Source: CAWGCE01 sp964480915
GTDB lineage: Bacteria > Planctomycetota > Planctomycetia > Pirellulales > Pirellulaceae
Direction: 5' to 3'
NCBI GenBank assembly: GCA_964480915.1
Contig: CAYZRS010000096.1
Coordinates: forward strand, 1-15,102
DNA length: 15,102 bases
This document shows, one piece after another, positions 7,401-14,537 of the stretch. The notes under the pieces were generated by a model, which worked only from the letters and a program-made list of their open reading frames with translations, did not search any database and had not been told where the DNA came from. The position numbers and the translations under genes were made by a program. The stretch's first letter is position 1; each line of letters opens with the position of its first letter.

Positions 7401-9688
7401 TCATCGTCGTTTCCGGCGGCGTTCGGGAAAAACGATGTGAGCGTGTAGCCGCCCGTCTGGCCTCCGCCCGCGTCTCCGCTTCCGTCGGTGACGTCATAAT
7501 TCCGATTTGCAGTGCTGGAAACTCCGACGAAAAATTGGCCAGTCGAAGGAGCCATAAATTCGATGTACGATTCAAAACCTGCCTCTGGTAAGGGGCCATC
7601 GCCGGACTCTCCGTCATCGTCAACCGCCAACTGATTGCCCGCAGCATCGAAGACTCGCAGGAACGAATCGAGTGCACTGCCATCGGTCCGATCAACGTCA
7701 AAGGCGTAGGTCGTGCCGGCGACCGCGTTGAATCTGAAAACGTCCACGTCGGTTGCGAGATCGATGTTCCCCGGTTGAGTCTGTGGCACGGACAACGAGA
7801 TTGCTTCGGACAACGCATCGTTGTTGTCGCCAATCGTCAGCGTGAATGCGCCGGAAGCATCGCCATCGGCATCTCCGAATCCGGTTATTGGGTCGTAGTC
7901 TTCGTTGTTCTCTGACGAAACACCAACGAAGTAGGTGCCGGAATCTGGCAGCATGACGTTCAGATCGGCACTCGCGCTACCAATGTTACTGTCGGCGGCC
8001 AGTTCGTTACCGGCTTCATCGAACAACCGGAGGAATGGATCGAGATTGCTGTTATTGCGTTCGACGACATCGATAAAAATCTGCTGTGGCCCACCCGTCA
8101 CCGAAAACTTGAACATATCGACGTCGTACGTTTCGCTGAGCGTGAAGCTGCTGTTGCTGTCTCCGACTGCGATTGTGGTAGCTTCACGCATCGCGTCGTT
8201 CGAATCACCGCTTAGCGAACCGAGGACGTTGATTCTTTTTGTGGTGATATTGGTGCCGTCCGAGTTGTAGGTGATCGGTGCACCATTGACCTGAAGGTCG
8301 TTCATCAGATCGGTAATGGATCGAGTCGGGTTATCTTCGCGAAGCACCGCCAAGGCACCCGCAACATGCGGAGCCGCCATGGACGTTCCGTTAAACGTTT
8401 CGTAACCACCACCGGCAACGGCCGATTCAATGCCGCTGCCGGGTGCGAAGACATCGAGCAATACACCGCGATTGCTGAAACTGGAAATTGCGTCGGAATT
8501 GGTGGTGGAGCCCACGGTGAATGCGCTCGAGATACAGGCGGGCGAGCTAACGGCGGCGTTGAAGCCGCTGTTTCCAGCGGAAACGACGGTTGCGATGCCG
8601 TTGGCCAAAAGATTATCGATAGCCGTCTTTATTTCCCGACGAGCTTCATCGCCGTTATCGCAACTGCTCTCAAACTCTCCACCTCCCAGGCTCATGTTGG
8701 CCGAGACGATGTTGAGGCTGGGGTTGGCAACGTTGATGGCGGCGACGGCGTTAAGGCCAGCAATAATGTCGCTATTATTCGTCCGAATGCAGGGCACGGG
8801 TTTCGGTGTTCCGTTAGCGCGAGTCCCGCAATTGACATTTTCGCGGTGGAACACCTGAATGGCAATAATGTTGGCTCCGGGTGCCACTCCGTCGCCGGGC
8901 GCGCTCGAGTCGGTAGACGCACTACCGGCTGCGATCCCAGCCACGTGTGTCCCATGATCGCAAATGCTGTCGCCATCGTCGTCAAGACAAGCCGGAATAA
9001 TCACGTTGGCGTTGGTATCAGTCGCCTGACCATTGGGGCACAGCGACTGGTTGGCGCCACTGACGTTAGAGAAGCACCGTTCCTCAACAATGCGGCTGCC
9101 ATTGGTGCCGAAGAAATCGTTGGTGCTGTCGATACCCGAATCGAGAATCGCAATCGTGGTGCCGGCGCCGCGCGTGCCGTTGTCATGGACAACGTCGGCT
9201 CCGATGACTCCGACCGAAGCGTCGAGAGCCGGCGGCATGGAATAGTCCACCGACACGGAACGGACGTTCGGCAGCTGACTGATCTGATCGAGTCGACCGA
9301 CGGGAACTTCGGCAATAACGATGGGTAGCTGGCTGAGCGATTTTGCGTTGTCGGCGCTGGAGTTCGAGTCGCCCAAAGGGTTTAACGCGCTCATGGCGTT
9401 AAGGGCCGACTGGACCGTTTGATTATCCTGTTTCGCCGTCGTCTCGATGATAACGCGAATGTTGCCGTCGGCGTCAGGTTGCGAGACAACCATTTCCGGA
9501 TCGTTAAGGATGCTGGCAGGTACGTACTCGTGCCACGCCGCCGACGTGCTGGCGGCGCCAAGATCGCCAGCCAAGAGCTCTCTTGCTTCCAGAGACTCGA
9601 TGCCACCAATGCGACGAGTGTTAAGTGCTTTCGAATAGCGGCGACGATTCTGTTGGATCTTCGAGCGACGCTTCATTCGGCGAGCCAT
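4475..9688 (-). CDS. Giant secreted subtilisin-like serine protease (peptidase S8) with PPC, CSLREA/beta-helix and dockerin-like modules
   Basis: A 1737-residue extracellular protease. Residues 1-42 are strongly basic and end in IESLEARELLAGD, resembling the planctomycete LEPR-XLL N-terminal export-associated domain; no classical signal peptide is seen. Residues 78-150 look like an I9-type propeptide. The S8 catalytic domain spans about 155-490: Asp183 (ILDSG), His245 (DHGTHVAG), oxyanion Asn373 (SAGN) and Ser436 (GTSMAAP), all intact. Its eight cysteines (205, 217, 234, 243, 287, 300, 343, 385) suggest four disulfides. Three prepeptidase C-terminal (PPC) domains follow (about 494-620, 623-755, 766-897). 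Two tandem modules come next, each a CSLREA-like start (GETSLREAI at 919 and 1250), right-handed beta-helix repeats and a choice-of-anchor-Q-like end (1171-1230; 1524-1583). Residues 1590-1705 are dockerin-like loops. The tail ends QVFDLVFAALG, with no PEP-CTERM. The ATG has GGGGAA about 9 nt upstream. Substrate unknown. Confidence 0.93.
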   Translation of the reverse strand: MARRMKRRSKIQQNRRRYSKALNTRRIGGIESLEARELLAGDLGAASTSAAWHEYVPASILNDPEMVVSQPDADGNIRVIIETTAKQDNQTVQSALNAMSALNPLGDSNSSADNAKSLSQLPIVIAEVPVGRLDQISQLPNVRSVSVDYSMPPALDASVGVIGADVVHDNGTRGAGTTIAILDSGIDSTNDFFGTNGSRIVEERCFSNVSGANQSLCPNGQATDTNANVIIPACLDDDGDSICDHGTHVAGIAAGSASTDSSAPGDGVAPGANIIAIQVFHRENVNCGTRANGTPKPVPCIRTNNSDIIAGLNAVAAINVANPSLNIVSANMSLGGGEFESSCDNGDEARREIKTAIDNLLANGIATVVSAGNSGFNAAVSSPACISSAFTVGSTTNSDAISSFSNRGVLLDVFAPGSGIESAVAGGGYETFNGTSMAAPHVAGALAVLREDNPTRSITDLMNDLQVNGAPITYNSDGTNITTKRINVLGSLSGDSNDAMREATTIAVGDSNSSFTLSETYDVDMFKFSVTGGPQQIFIDVVERNNSNLDPFLRLFDEAGNELAADSNIGSASADLNVMLPDSGTYFVGVSSENNEDYDPITGFGDADGDASGAFTLTIGDNNDALSEAISLSVPQTQPGNIDLATDVDVFRFNAVAGTTYAFDVDRTDGSALDSFLRVFDAAGNQLAVDDDGESGDGPLPEAGFESYIEFMAPSTGQFFVGVSSTANRNYDVTDGSGDAGGGQTGGYTLTSFFPNAAGNDDENDQFHEANNRLIGSTSSTFTIDNNDDVDMFRIANVPAGQTLGFDVDNIIGSGLDAELRLWDENGNLLAQDDDSFGPTPEVSNLEPYIEYTFRDAGTYFVSVAAFDNNFYDPISGLFDSGSTLNLGQFTLTVTDENVVDPANQRIVTIADDIVAIDGETSLREAIAFVNNNSGSNTITFDASLSGQIIELSEGELLVNGPTIIDGPGADLLTIDANSQSRIFDVGLSGDLEVRDLTLTGGNANGHGGAILSEGAVTILRSRLVNNTAAGDGGAIRTGAFNTLTVTDSELSNNIANKGGAISLDAGTAFITTGVIENSTISGNSANDGGAIYAEGANMTIRNSTIAFNSSGIQSVANSSSNSAIVSDSIIAQNGLTDFDGEVRLFDSLLESDRDTTIDFIQSTEFLLDVDPRLAPLADNGGPTLTHALLLDSPAIGRATASGTTPAFDQRGSGFAREKVGQLDMGAFESGFEIFSGLVTIASDTVAVDGETSLREAINAAMNNASVSAVTFDPSLAGQTIVVDGGEMQIEDSVTISGLGADQLTIDLGGNSRLFTIDSGTDDIPDDLVDPTTFDEGATVVIQNVTLTGGFVPSTQSGGAINLNDTNDTLELDRIVISNSSGNAGGALRLAGNYVIKDSTLTGNTANFAGAALFATGSSNGMIVNSTISGNTSNSGAGAIQAQSNAYTKMQILNSTVADNSAAGINIFAYGGGLAEVTVTNSIFADNTGINVSNAGGSFVSSGHNLSDDGSAGFNGTGDLTNTNPQLGPLQNNGGTTPTHALLSGSTAINAGDPAFTGLAFDQRSNGFDRVVGGRVDIGSFEEQSVTTLACDFNADGSCDGDDIDQLQAAIVDGIFNPTLDLIPDGDLNINDRDRWLELAGSENIGPGAVYLLGDANLDGSVDGQDFVAWNGNKFTSTAAWTDGDFNADGFVNGQDFVLWNSNKFQEADSLTTSAEEKHGDEQDELQVFDLVFAALG
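4642..4681 (-). repeat. 40-bp perfect inverted repeat inside dockerin coding sequence, right arm
   Basis: Partner of 3955-3994; lies in the C-terminal dockerin-like module of the protease. The arms are separated by 647 bp and face each other across the convergent gene ends. Confidence 0.9.
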
Positions 9689-9736
9689 GATGTGTTTCCC
9701 CAGCTGTGCAGTTTTCAGTTTTTCCGGCTATTACAA

Positions 9737-9760
9737 GAATACGAGTGCGTTACTAGAAAA
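9737..9760 (-). repeat. 24-bp regulatory-like motif, copy 1
   Basis: On the plus strand this reads GAAT-N6-GCGTTACT-a-GAAAA. It is 48 nt upstream of the protease ATG. In protease orientation it is TTTTC-n-AGTAACGC-N6-ATTC, followed 3 nt later by TAATAG (9728-9733), which could be a -10-like element. Two more copies occur at 10045-10068 and 10480-10503 with exactly the same internal spacing. Confidence 0.75.
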
Positions 9761-9801
9761 TGGCAGGCGGCGTAAGTGCCGAAAGGCCAACCATTTACGC
9801 C

Positions 9802-9840
9802 ATGGTGAGCCGGCGTTGACAACCGCCGGGTGTCCACCAT
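9802..9840. other. Two-part hairpin in the regulatory stretch
   Basis: Outer stem ATGGTG / CACCAT (9802-9807 with 9835-9840) encloses an inner stem CCGGCG / CGCCGG (9810-9815 with 9824-9829) with an 8-nt loop and a small asymmetric internal loop (2 nt against 5 nt). It has no T-tract, so it is not a standard terminator. It lies 114-152 nt upstream of the protease start and could be a structured leader, a protein-binding site or a REP-like palindrome. Confidence 0.5.
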
Positions 9841-10044
9841 CAATCGCTCTGATCAGGAGCCTGTCTTCGCATCAGGCCGATCGAGTCGGCATCAATGAAG
9901 AGACTCGACGGCAAAGTCGGCTTGGTTGTCGCTGGGTCGGTTAGTTTTCTTCCTGCGGAACATGATTGCGCTTATCCATAGCAAATTGGTTCGACGGGTT
10001 GGCCGTTGTAGTGCCATGGGCGCCGCCTTGGCACCTACTAACAG

Positions 10045-10068
10045 GAATCAAGCGGCGTTACTCGAAAA
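10045..10068 (-). repeat. 24-bp regulatory-like motif, copy 2
   Basis: GAAT-caagcg-GCGTTACT-c-GAAAA on the plus strand, the same spacing as the other two copies. In minus orientation ATTC is followed by CTG-TTAGTA. The nearest minus-strand ATG downstream, at 10017, opens only a 41-codon frame (9892-10017) of doubtful reality, so the target of this copy is unclear. Confidence 0.75.
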
Positions 10069-10233
10069 ACTGCAATGAGGTCGTTGGGCGGAGGCGGGGC
10101 GTTGCTTGCCGTGGAAATGGAGTGCACACGGACAAGCAGACGCACCGCACAGAACGGCTGGGAGAGAATATCGACGCTCGCTACGACCGTCCACCGGAGA
10201 GAGCAGATTGCCCGGCGAGGCAATGTTTGGCTG

Positions 10234-10434
10234 CTACGGTTTACTGCGGGAATCGGCTTTTGACCTCGCCGCGATCCGCTTGAAACACCACTTCTCGTCG
10301 GGCGTTAAGTCCAGTTCAGCAGACTTCGCCCCGCAAACGCCGCAAACCGCGGCGACATCATTCGACATTCCGTCCGCCAGTCTGCGCAGCAAACAAGCCT
10401 GCTCGGATTCAAACTGTTTGCAACATTCAAGCAT
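10234..10434 (-). CDS. Small Cys-rich protein homologous to the N-terminal domain of the neighbouring kinase
   Basis: A 66-residue protein of no named family. It aligns clearly with residues 1-49 of the kinase encoded at 11199-14537. Numbering from ATG 10434, CK at 5-6, nine-residue spacing to C14, then LLR-x-LA match the kinase CK at 4-5, C13 and LLR-x-LA without a gap. After a loop five residues shorter, CxxCG-x3-AEL-[DE]-L-x-P matches again without a gap (C31/C34 against kinase C35/C38). The four conserved cysteines could bind one zinc. Homology ends after the proline; the tail is basic. The start is set at ATG 10434 because GGAG (10444-10447) lies 9 nt upstream and the N-terminus then matches the kinase; a TTG five codons earlier is possible. 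It is divergent from the sigma-kinase operon. Role inferred: partner, adaptor or decoy for the kinase. Confidence 0.72.
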   Translation of the reverse strand: MLECCKQFESEQACLLRRLADGMSNDVAAVCGVCGAKSAELDLTPDEKWCFKRIAARSKADSRSKP

Positions 10435-10479
10435 TCGCCAAAACTCCAAGTTGGTACCGGATCCGTCAACTAATACGAA

Positions 10480-10503
10480 GAATCAAATCGCGTTACTCGA
10501 AAC
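10480..10503 (-). repeat. 24-bp regulatory-like motif, copy 3
   Basis: GAAT-caaatc-GCGTTACT-c-GAAAc on the plus strand. It is 45 nt upstream of the small Cys-protein ATG (minus) and about 80 nt upstream of the sigma factor start (plus). In minus orientation ATTC is followed by TTCG-TATTAG (10470-10475), parallel to the ATTC-TTG-TAATAG arrangement at copy 1 before the protease. Confidence 0.75.
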
Positions 10504-10541
10504 TCGTGGCGCTTCGACGTCGGACGACGCGGCCTGTACTC

Positions 10542-10550
10542 TGCTATACT
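10542..10550 (+). promoter_or_regulatory. Candidate extended -10 promoter of the sigma-kinase operon
   Basis: TGC-TATACT fits an extended -10 element and ends 32 nt before the GTG of the sigma factor, leaving room for a short leader with the ribosome site. No convincing -35 box is present at 17 bp, only TCGGAC at a 19-bp distance. The call rests on the -10 match and position only. Confidence 0.4.
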
Positions 10551-10582
10551 AGGCTCTTACTGATCGTTCGTCGGAGGCTGTC

Positions 10583-11188
10583 GTGGCTTCACAACCTGAA
10601 TTCGAAACGTGGGGCACGTCGAGTTCGCTCATTGAGCGCGTGCGGGCTCAGGAGCCCAATGCATGGAGCACACTGTGCGAGATCTACGCACCACTCGTCT
10701 ACGGCTGGGCACGAAAGTCTCGACTCTCGGAACACGATTCCGAAGACATCGTCCAGGACGTTTTCGGAAACGTCGCGCAGGGAATTCAGAAATTCCAATA
10801 CGGCGGACCCGAGGACACGTTTCGCGGTTGGCTCTGGACGATTACTCGCAATTCGATTCGCCGGCGATTTAACAAGTTGGCAACCGATCCCGCGGCGGCA
10901 GAAGGCGGCACGCACGCCATGCAACGAATTGCCGATGCGCCCGACTGGGTCAGTGATGAGGCTGCCGACGAGCCGGAACTTGAAATCAGCGAAGAGGCGG
11001 CGGTCCTTCGACGCGCTTTGAAGCTTGTCCAAAATGATTTCGCCGAACACATCTGGCAGGCGTTCTGGGAATTTACGATCGAAGAACGATCTGCCAAGGA
11101 AGTCGCAGAGCAATTCGGAATGAGCGAGTCTGGCGTGCGCCAGGCGAAGTTTCGAGTTCTGGCGCGGCTGCGCGAGGCACTGGGGTAA
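10583..11188 (+). CDS. ECF-family RNA polymerase sigma factor, kinase-associated type
   Basis: A 201-residue sigma-70 family protein that should direct RNA polymerase to a specific promoter set. Region 2 spans about residues 16-97, with the core-binding segment DSEDIVQDVF (52-61) and the -10 recognition helix around FRGWLWTITRNSIRRRF (80-96). An acidic linker (about 98-137) leads to region 4 (about 140-199), whose helix-turn-helix is around AKEVAEQFGMSESGVRQAKF. Length and lack of regions 1 and 3 are typical of ECF sigmas. The GTG start is chosen because GGAGG (10573-10577) lies 5 nt upstream. No anti-sigma gene is adjacent; a Ser/Thr kinase follows after 10 nt. Planctomycetes are known to have ECF groups tied to Ser/Thr kinases, so control by the kinase, directly or through phosphorylation, is the natural inference. 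Target promoters cannot be assigned from this window. Confidence 0.93.
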   Translation: MASQPEFETWGTSSSLIERVRAQEPNAWSTLCEIYAPLVYGWARKSRLSEHDSEDIVQDVFGNVAQGIQKFQYGGPEDTFRGWLWTITRNSIRRRFNKLATDPAAAEGGTHAMQRIADAPDWVSDEAADEPELEISEEAAVLRRALKLVQNDFAEHIWQAFWEFTIEERSAKEVAEQFGMSESGVRQAKFRVLARLREALG

Positions 11189-11198
11189 CCCAATCAAC

Positions 11199-14100
11199 AT
11201 GGAGAACTGCAAGCATTACCTGACCAAGCCAAACTGCCTTCTGCGCAGCTTGGCGGCCGACTCGCCGAACTCGCCCGACGTACCGAACGGAGACCACGCC
11301 TGCGAGGAATGCGGGGTCACCGTTGCCGAATTGGAACTTCAGCCACAGCTGATCCAACAGGTTGCCGGCGAGGTCAGGGCATCGATTGAGCAAGAAGCCG
11401 GCTTTCAAAGGGCGGCACAATTGGCTCAAGCAGCTTGGAACCTCGGCGACGAAACAAACGAGGGCAAAGATACTGGCAGCGGCTCCGGTCTGCGAATTCA
11501 ATGTCCAAGCTGCGGTAGCCATTCCAACGTTGCCGCTGCGTCAACGGTAAATCAACTGGCATGTTCGACTTGCGGTGATCTGATTCGGCTGGTGGACGTG
11601 GCGCCCCAGGAGACGACGCAAACGCCACGAATGGTCGGCCACTTCCAATTGGTCGAACGAGTTGGAGCTGGCAGTTTCGGCGTCGTCTGGCGAGCCACCG
11701 ACACGCAATTGAAGAGAACCGTCGCGGTCAAGATTCCGCGTCGCGCCAATCTGAGCCAACGTGAGATCGACGGTTTCGTGCGGGAGGCGCAGGCGAGCGC
11801 TCAGCTCAAGCATCGAAACATCGTCAGTGTTCACGAAATCGGCCGCGATCAAACAGCAGGCGACGGCGTCTTCATCGTCAGCGACTACGTCGATGGTCTG
11901 ACGCTTTCCGCGCATCTAGATGGGCGCGTGCTCGGCGCGAAAGAAGCAGCTCGACTGTGCGCAACAATCGCCGAGGCGCTGCACCATGCCCATGAGAATG
12001 GCGTGGTACATCGAGACTTGAAGCCTAGCAACATCGCGGTCGATGCTCAGCTCAATCCATACATCATGGATTTTGGTCTCGCGCTGCGGGCGTCTACGGA
12101 AATGACGATGACTGCCGACGGTAAGATTCTAGGAACTCCCGCTTACATGTCACCAGAGCAGGCGCGCGGCGACTCGCACACGGCCGATCGGCGCAGCGAT
12201 GTCTACTCCGTCGGTGTCGTTCTTTACGAGTTGCTCACAGGCGAACGACCGTTCCGAGGCAACCTCCGGATGCTGTTGCAGCAGATCATGCACGACGAAC
12301 CGATCACGCCGAAGAAGCTGAACAGCGCCGTCCCAACAGATCTTGCGACGATTTGCTTGAAGTGCCTGGAGAAATCCCCCGAACGACGTTACCAAACCGC
12401 AGCCGAGCTGCAGGTTGAGCTCAATCGTTTTCTTGACGGGCGCCCGATCGCGGCTCGACCCGTGTCTTCAATGGAACGCGGTTGGCGATGGTGCCGGCGG
12501 AATCCTTTGCCGGCTGCGCTAACGTCGCTGCTTGCGGCTTCGCTTATCGCCGGAACAGGAATCAGTACTTGGAATTGGCTGGCAGCCAAAGCGGCCGCCT
12601 TGAGGTCAGACGTTTCGGCCAAGCGTTCGGCAGACGTCTTAGATGTGGTTACCAATGCATTCGAGTCAGTGAACCCGGCCTCCGGCGCCGACGCCACCAT
12701 GCTGGCTCGCGACGTGTTGACGGAGGCGGAAAACAGCCTCGCCGAATCAACACTCGACAACCAAGGTCGCATGCGTTTGCTCGAAAAATTGAATCGCTGC
12801 TACCTGTCGATCGGGGAATATGATCCGGCAGTGAGAACCGCGGAGGCCTGGCTCGATGTGACCCGTCAAACGTTGGGAGTGTCAGACGAACAAACACTCG
12901 CCGCGATGGAAGCCGTTGCCACCACGTACATGGAAGTCAATCGGCTGGATGAGGCGCTATCAATTCTCCAGGACGCTCGCCCCAAACTGGAAGCGACATT
13001 CGGACCGGAAGGTGGCAAGACGTTGACGGCCGAAGGCAACATCGCGATCTGCCTCAGCATGATGGGCCGGCGGAACGAAGCAGAACCGCTGTTCGAAGTC
13101 ACCGTCGAAAAGATGAAGAGAACGCTTGGTGAAGTGCACGACAGAACACAGACGCTGCAAAATAGTCTGGCGCTAGTCTACCAAGCGCAAGGGCGCTTCG
13201 AGGAAGCAACCTCACTTTTTGAGAAACGCCTGAGCGCCAATCGATCTGCCCATGGAAACGATCATCCGGATACGCTGGTCGCGATCAATAGTTTGGCCGT
13301 TTGCTACGAGAAATCCGGTCGCACCGAGGAAGCCATTGCGCTGAACGAGGAAGCTCTGGAAATCAGCAGCACAAAGATGGGAGAGAATCACCCCGACACA
13401 CTGACGCTCATGATCAATCTGGCCTCAGCGTATAACTCCGCCGGGCAACCCGACAAGTCTATCGCACTCGCCGAATCGGCAGGCGCACGCTGCGATCAGC
13501 ATCTGGGAACAATGCACCCGCTAACGCTTTCTTCGATGCAGAACCTTACGGCTACCCAGATCACGGTCGGCGAGTATCAACGGGCACTCCCCATGTGCAA
13601 AGACCTTGTCACGCGGCTGAAAACCGCGATGGGCGAGTTGCACCCCGACACGTTAACCGCGACCAGCAACTTGGCCACCTGCTGTGAAGGCCTCGGGGAA
13701 TTCGATGAGGCGTTTCGGCTGAAGGAAGAAGTACTCGAATTGCAGGTACGGCTCGACGGCGAAGAAACTCCTAGCACACTCACCTCCATGAATAACCTGG
13801 CGTCCAGCTACCTGACCGCTGGGCGATACCCGGAAGGCGTTGAGCTTTACGAAAGGACCCTCGCTCTTCGAATGAAAGTCCTTGGCGAGGAACATCCGCA
13901 TACAACCAATACCATGAACGGCCTGGCCAGCTGCCTCCAGCGCAATGGGCGGTTGGAAGAAGCGATTGCGATGTTTGAGCAAGCACGTTCCATTCGCACG
14001 GCGACTTTGGGTAGCAATCACCCAAAGTCATTGTCGATCACGACAGCCCTTGGCAGCGCCTACGCGCAGGCCGAAAGACTGAACGAAGCGATCAGCATGT

Positions 14101-14537
14101 TCGAATTGGCTCTGGAAGGGATGCGTGCAGAGATGGGCGACGAGCATCCCCACACGCAAATTACGATGTACTACCTCGCTGGGAATTACGAGCGAGCCGA
14201 GCGATTCGAAGACGCTGCCTCGGCGATGAAGCTGTGCCTGGACACCCAGCGAGCGGCGCGGCCAGATCATTGGCAGACGTTCGTCACACAAGCACACTAT
14301 GCCACGTTGCTGCACAGCGCCGGGAACACCGAGACGGCTGCGGGGGAAGCGGAAGCCGCCTGCGAAGGACTGCTGGGCTTGTCTGACAAGATTCCAGGTA
14401 CGCACTCCCATGCGATCGAAACGGCCTTGAAGAGACTGATGGCAATTCTTGAAGCGCAGGAAGACACCGCTGGGCTCGCGAAGTGGCGAGCCGAACTCGA
14501 TCGACACGGTGGCTCAGCCGACTCGCAGGACCAATGA
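11199..14537 (+). CDS. Membrane Ser/Thr protein kinase with N-terminal Cys domains and kinesin-light-chain-type TPR array
   Basis: A 1112-residue PknB-type kinase. Residues 1-49 form a four-Cys domain (C4, C13, C35, C38) shared with the small protein at 10234-10434. Residues 102-125 are a zinc-ribbon-like CPSC...CSTC. The kinase domain spans about 148-415 with all key residues: GAGSFG loop (156-161), Lys178, Glu196, HRDLKPSN (271-278, catalytic Asp273), DFG (291-293) and SPE (318-320). RRNP precedes one membrane helix at about 437-458, putting the kinase in the cytoplasm and the TPR part on the far side. Residues about 525-1064 are TPRs; from L567 to Q987 ten units keep an exact 42-residue period, with the [HP]-DTL and NLA-x-x-Y marks of kinesin-light-chain repeats. 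It starts 10 nt after the sigma stop; GGGG across that stop is the likely ribosome site, suggesting coupled translation. The TPR array probably senses a partner protein; the ligand is unknown. Confidence 0.94.
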   Translation: MENCKHYLTKPNCLLRSLAADSPNSPDVPNGDHACEECGVTVAELELQPQLIQQVAGEVRASIEQEAGFQRAAQLAQAAWNLGDETNEGKDTGSGSGLRIQCPSCGSHSNVAAASTVNQLACSTCGDLIRLVDVAPQETTQTPRMVGHFQLVERVGAGSFGVVWRATDTQLKRTVAVKIPRRANLSQREIDGFVREAQASAQLKHRNIVSVHEIGRDQTAGDGVFIVSDYVDGLTLSAHLDGRVLGAKEAARLCATIAEALHHAHENGVVHRDLKPSNIAVDAQLNPYIMDFGLALRASTEMTMTADGKILGTPAYMSPEQARGDSHTADRRSDVYSVGVVLYELLTGERPFRGNLRMLLQQIMHDEPITPKKLNSAVPTDLATICLKCLEKSPERRYQTAAELQVELNRFLDGRPIAARPVSSMERGWRWCRRNPLPAALTSLLAASLIAGTGISTWNWLAAKAAALRSDVSAKRSADVLDVVTNAFESVNPASGADATMLARDVLTEAENSLAESTLDNQGRMRLLEKLNRCYLSIGEYDPAVRTAEAWLDVTRQTLGVSDEQTLAAMEAVATTYMEVNRLDEALSILQDARPKLEATFGPEGGKTLTAEGNIAICLSMMGRRNEAEPLFEVTVEKMKRTLGEVHDRTQTLQNSLALVYQAQGRFEEATSLFEKRLSANRSAHGNDHPDTLVAINSLAVCYEKSGRTEEAIALNEEALEISSTKMGENHPDTLTLMINLASAYNSAGQPDKSIALAESAGARCDQHLGTMHPLTLSSMQNLTATQITVGEYQRALPMCKDLVTRLKTAMGELHPDTLTATSNLATCCEGLGEFDEAFRLKEEVLELQVRLDGEETPSTLTSMNNLASSYLTAGRYPEGVELYERTLALRMKVLGEEHPHTTNTMNGLASCLQRNGRLEEAIAMFEQARSIRTATLGSNHPKSLSITTALGSAYAQAERLNEAISMFELALEGMRAEMGDEHPHTQITMYYLAGNYERAERFEDAASAMKLCLDTQRAARPDHWQTFVTQAHYATLLHSAGNTETAAGEAEAACEGLLGLSDKIPGTHSHAIETALKRLMAILEAQEDTAGLAKWRAELDRHGGSADSQDQ

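Larger units (their letters stand above)
9689..10233. other. Regulatory and intergenic stretch upstream of the protease
   Basis: 545 bases with no recognisable gene. They contain motif copies 1 and 2, the two-part hairpin, and a short minus-strand frame of 41 codons (9892-10017; starts MALQRPTRR, includes a short hydrophobic run and RRKK). That frame has only a weak AAGG 8 nt upstream of its ATG and no detectable homology, so it is not called as a gene. Other open frames here look like chance. Confidence 0.6.

Noticed and set aside
8366..9328. 320-codon plus-strand frame opposite the protease catalytic domain
   Set aside because: The opposite strand encodes the intact S8 catalytic triad; the plus product is compositionally odd and unrecognisable. 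The same holds for the frames at 5805-6502.
9892..10017. 41-codon minus-strand frame just downstream of motif copy 2
   Set aside because: Short enough to arise by chance, weak AAGG upstream, no homology. Its position after a motif copy is suggestive only.
10106..10552. 148-codon plus-strand frame covering the small Cys-protein gene
   Set aside because: The minus-strand frame has clear homology to the kinase N-terminus and a ribosome site; the plus frame has neither.
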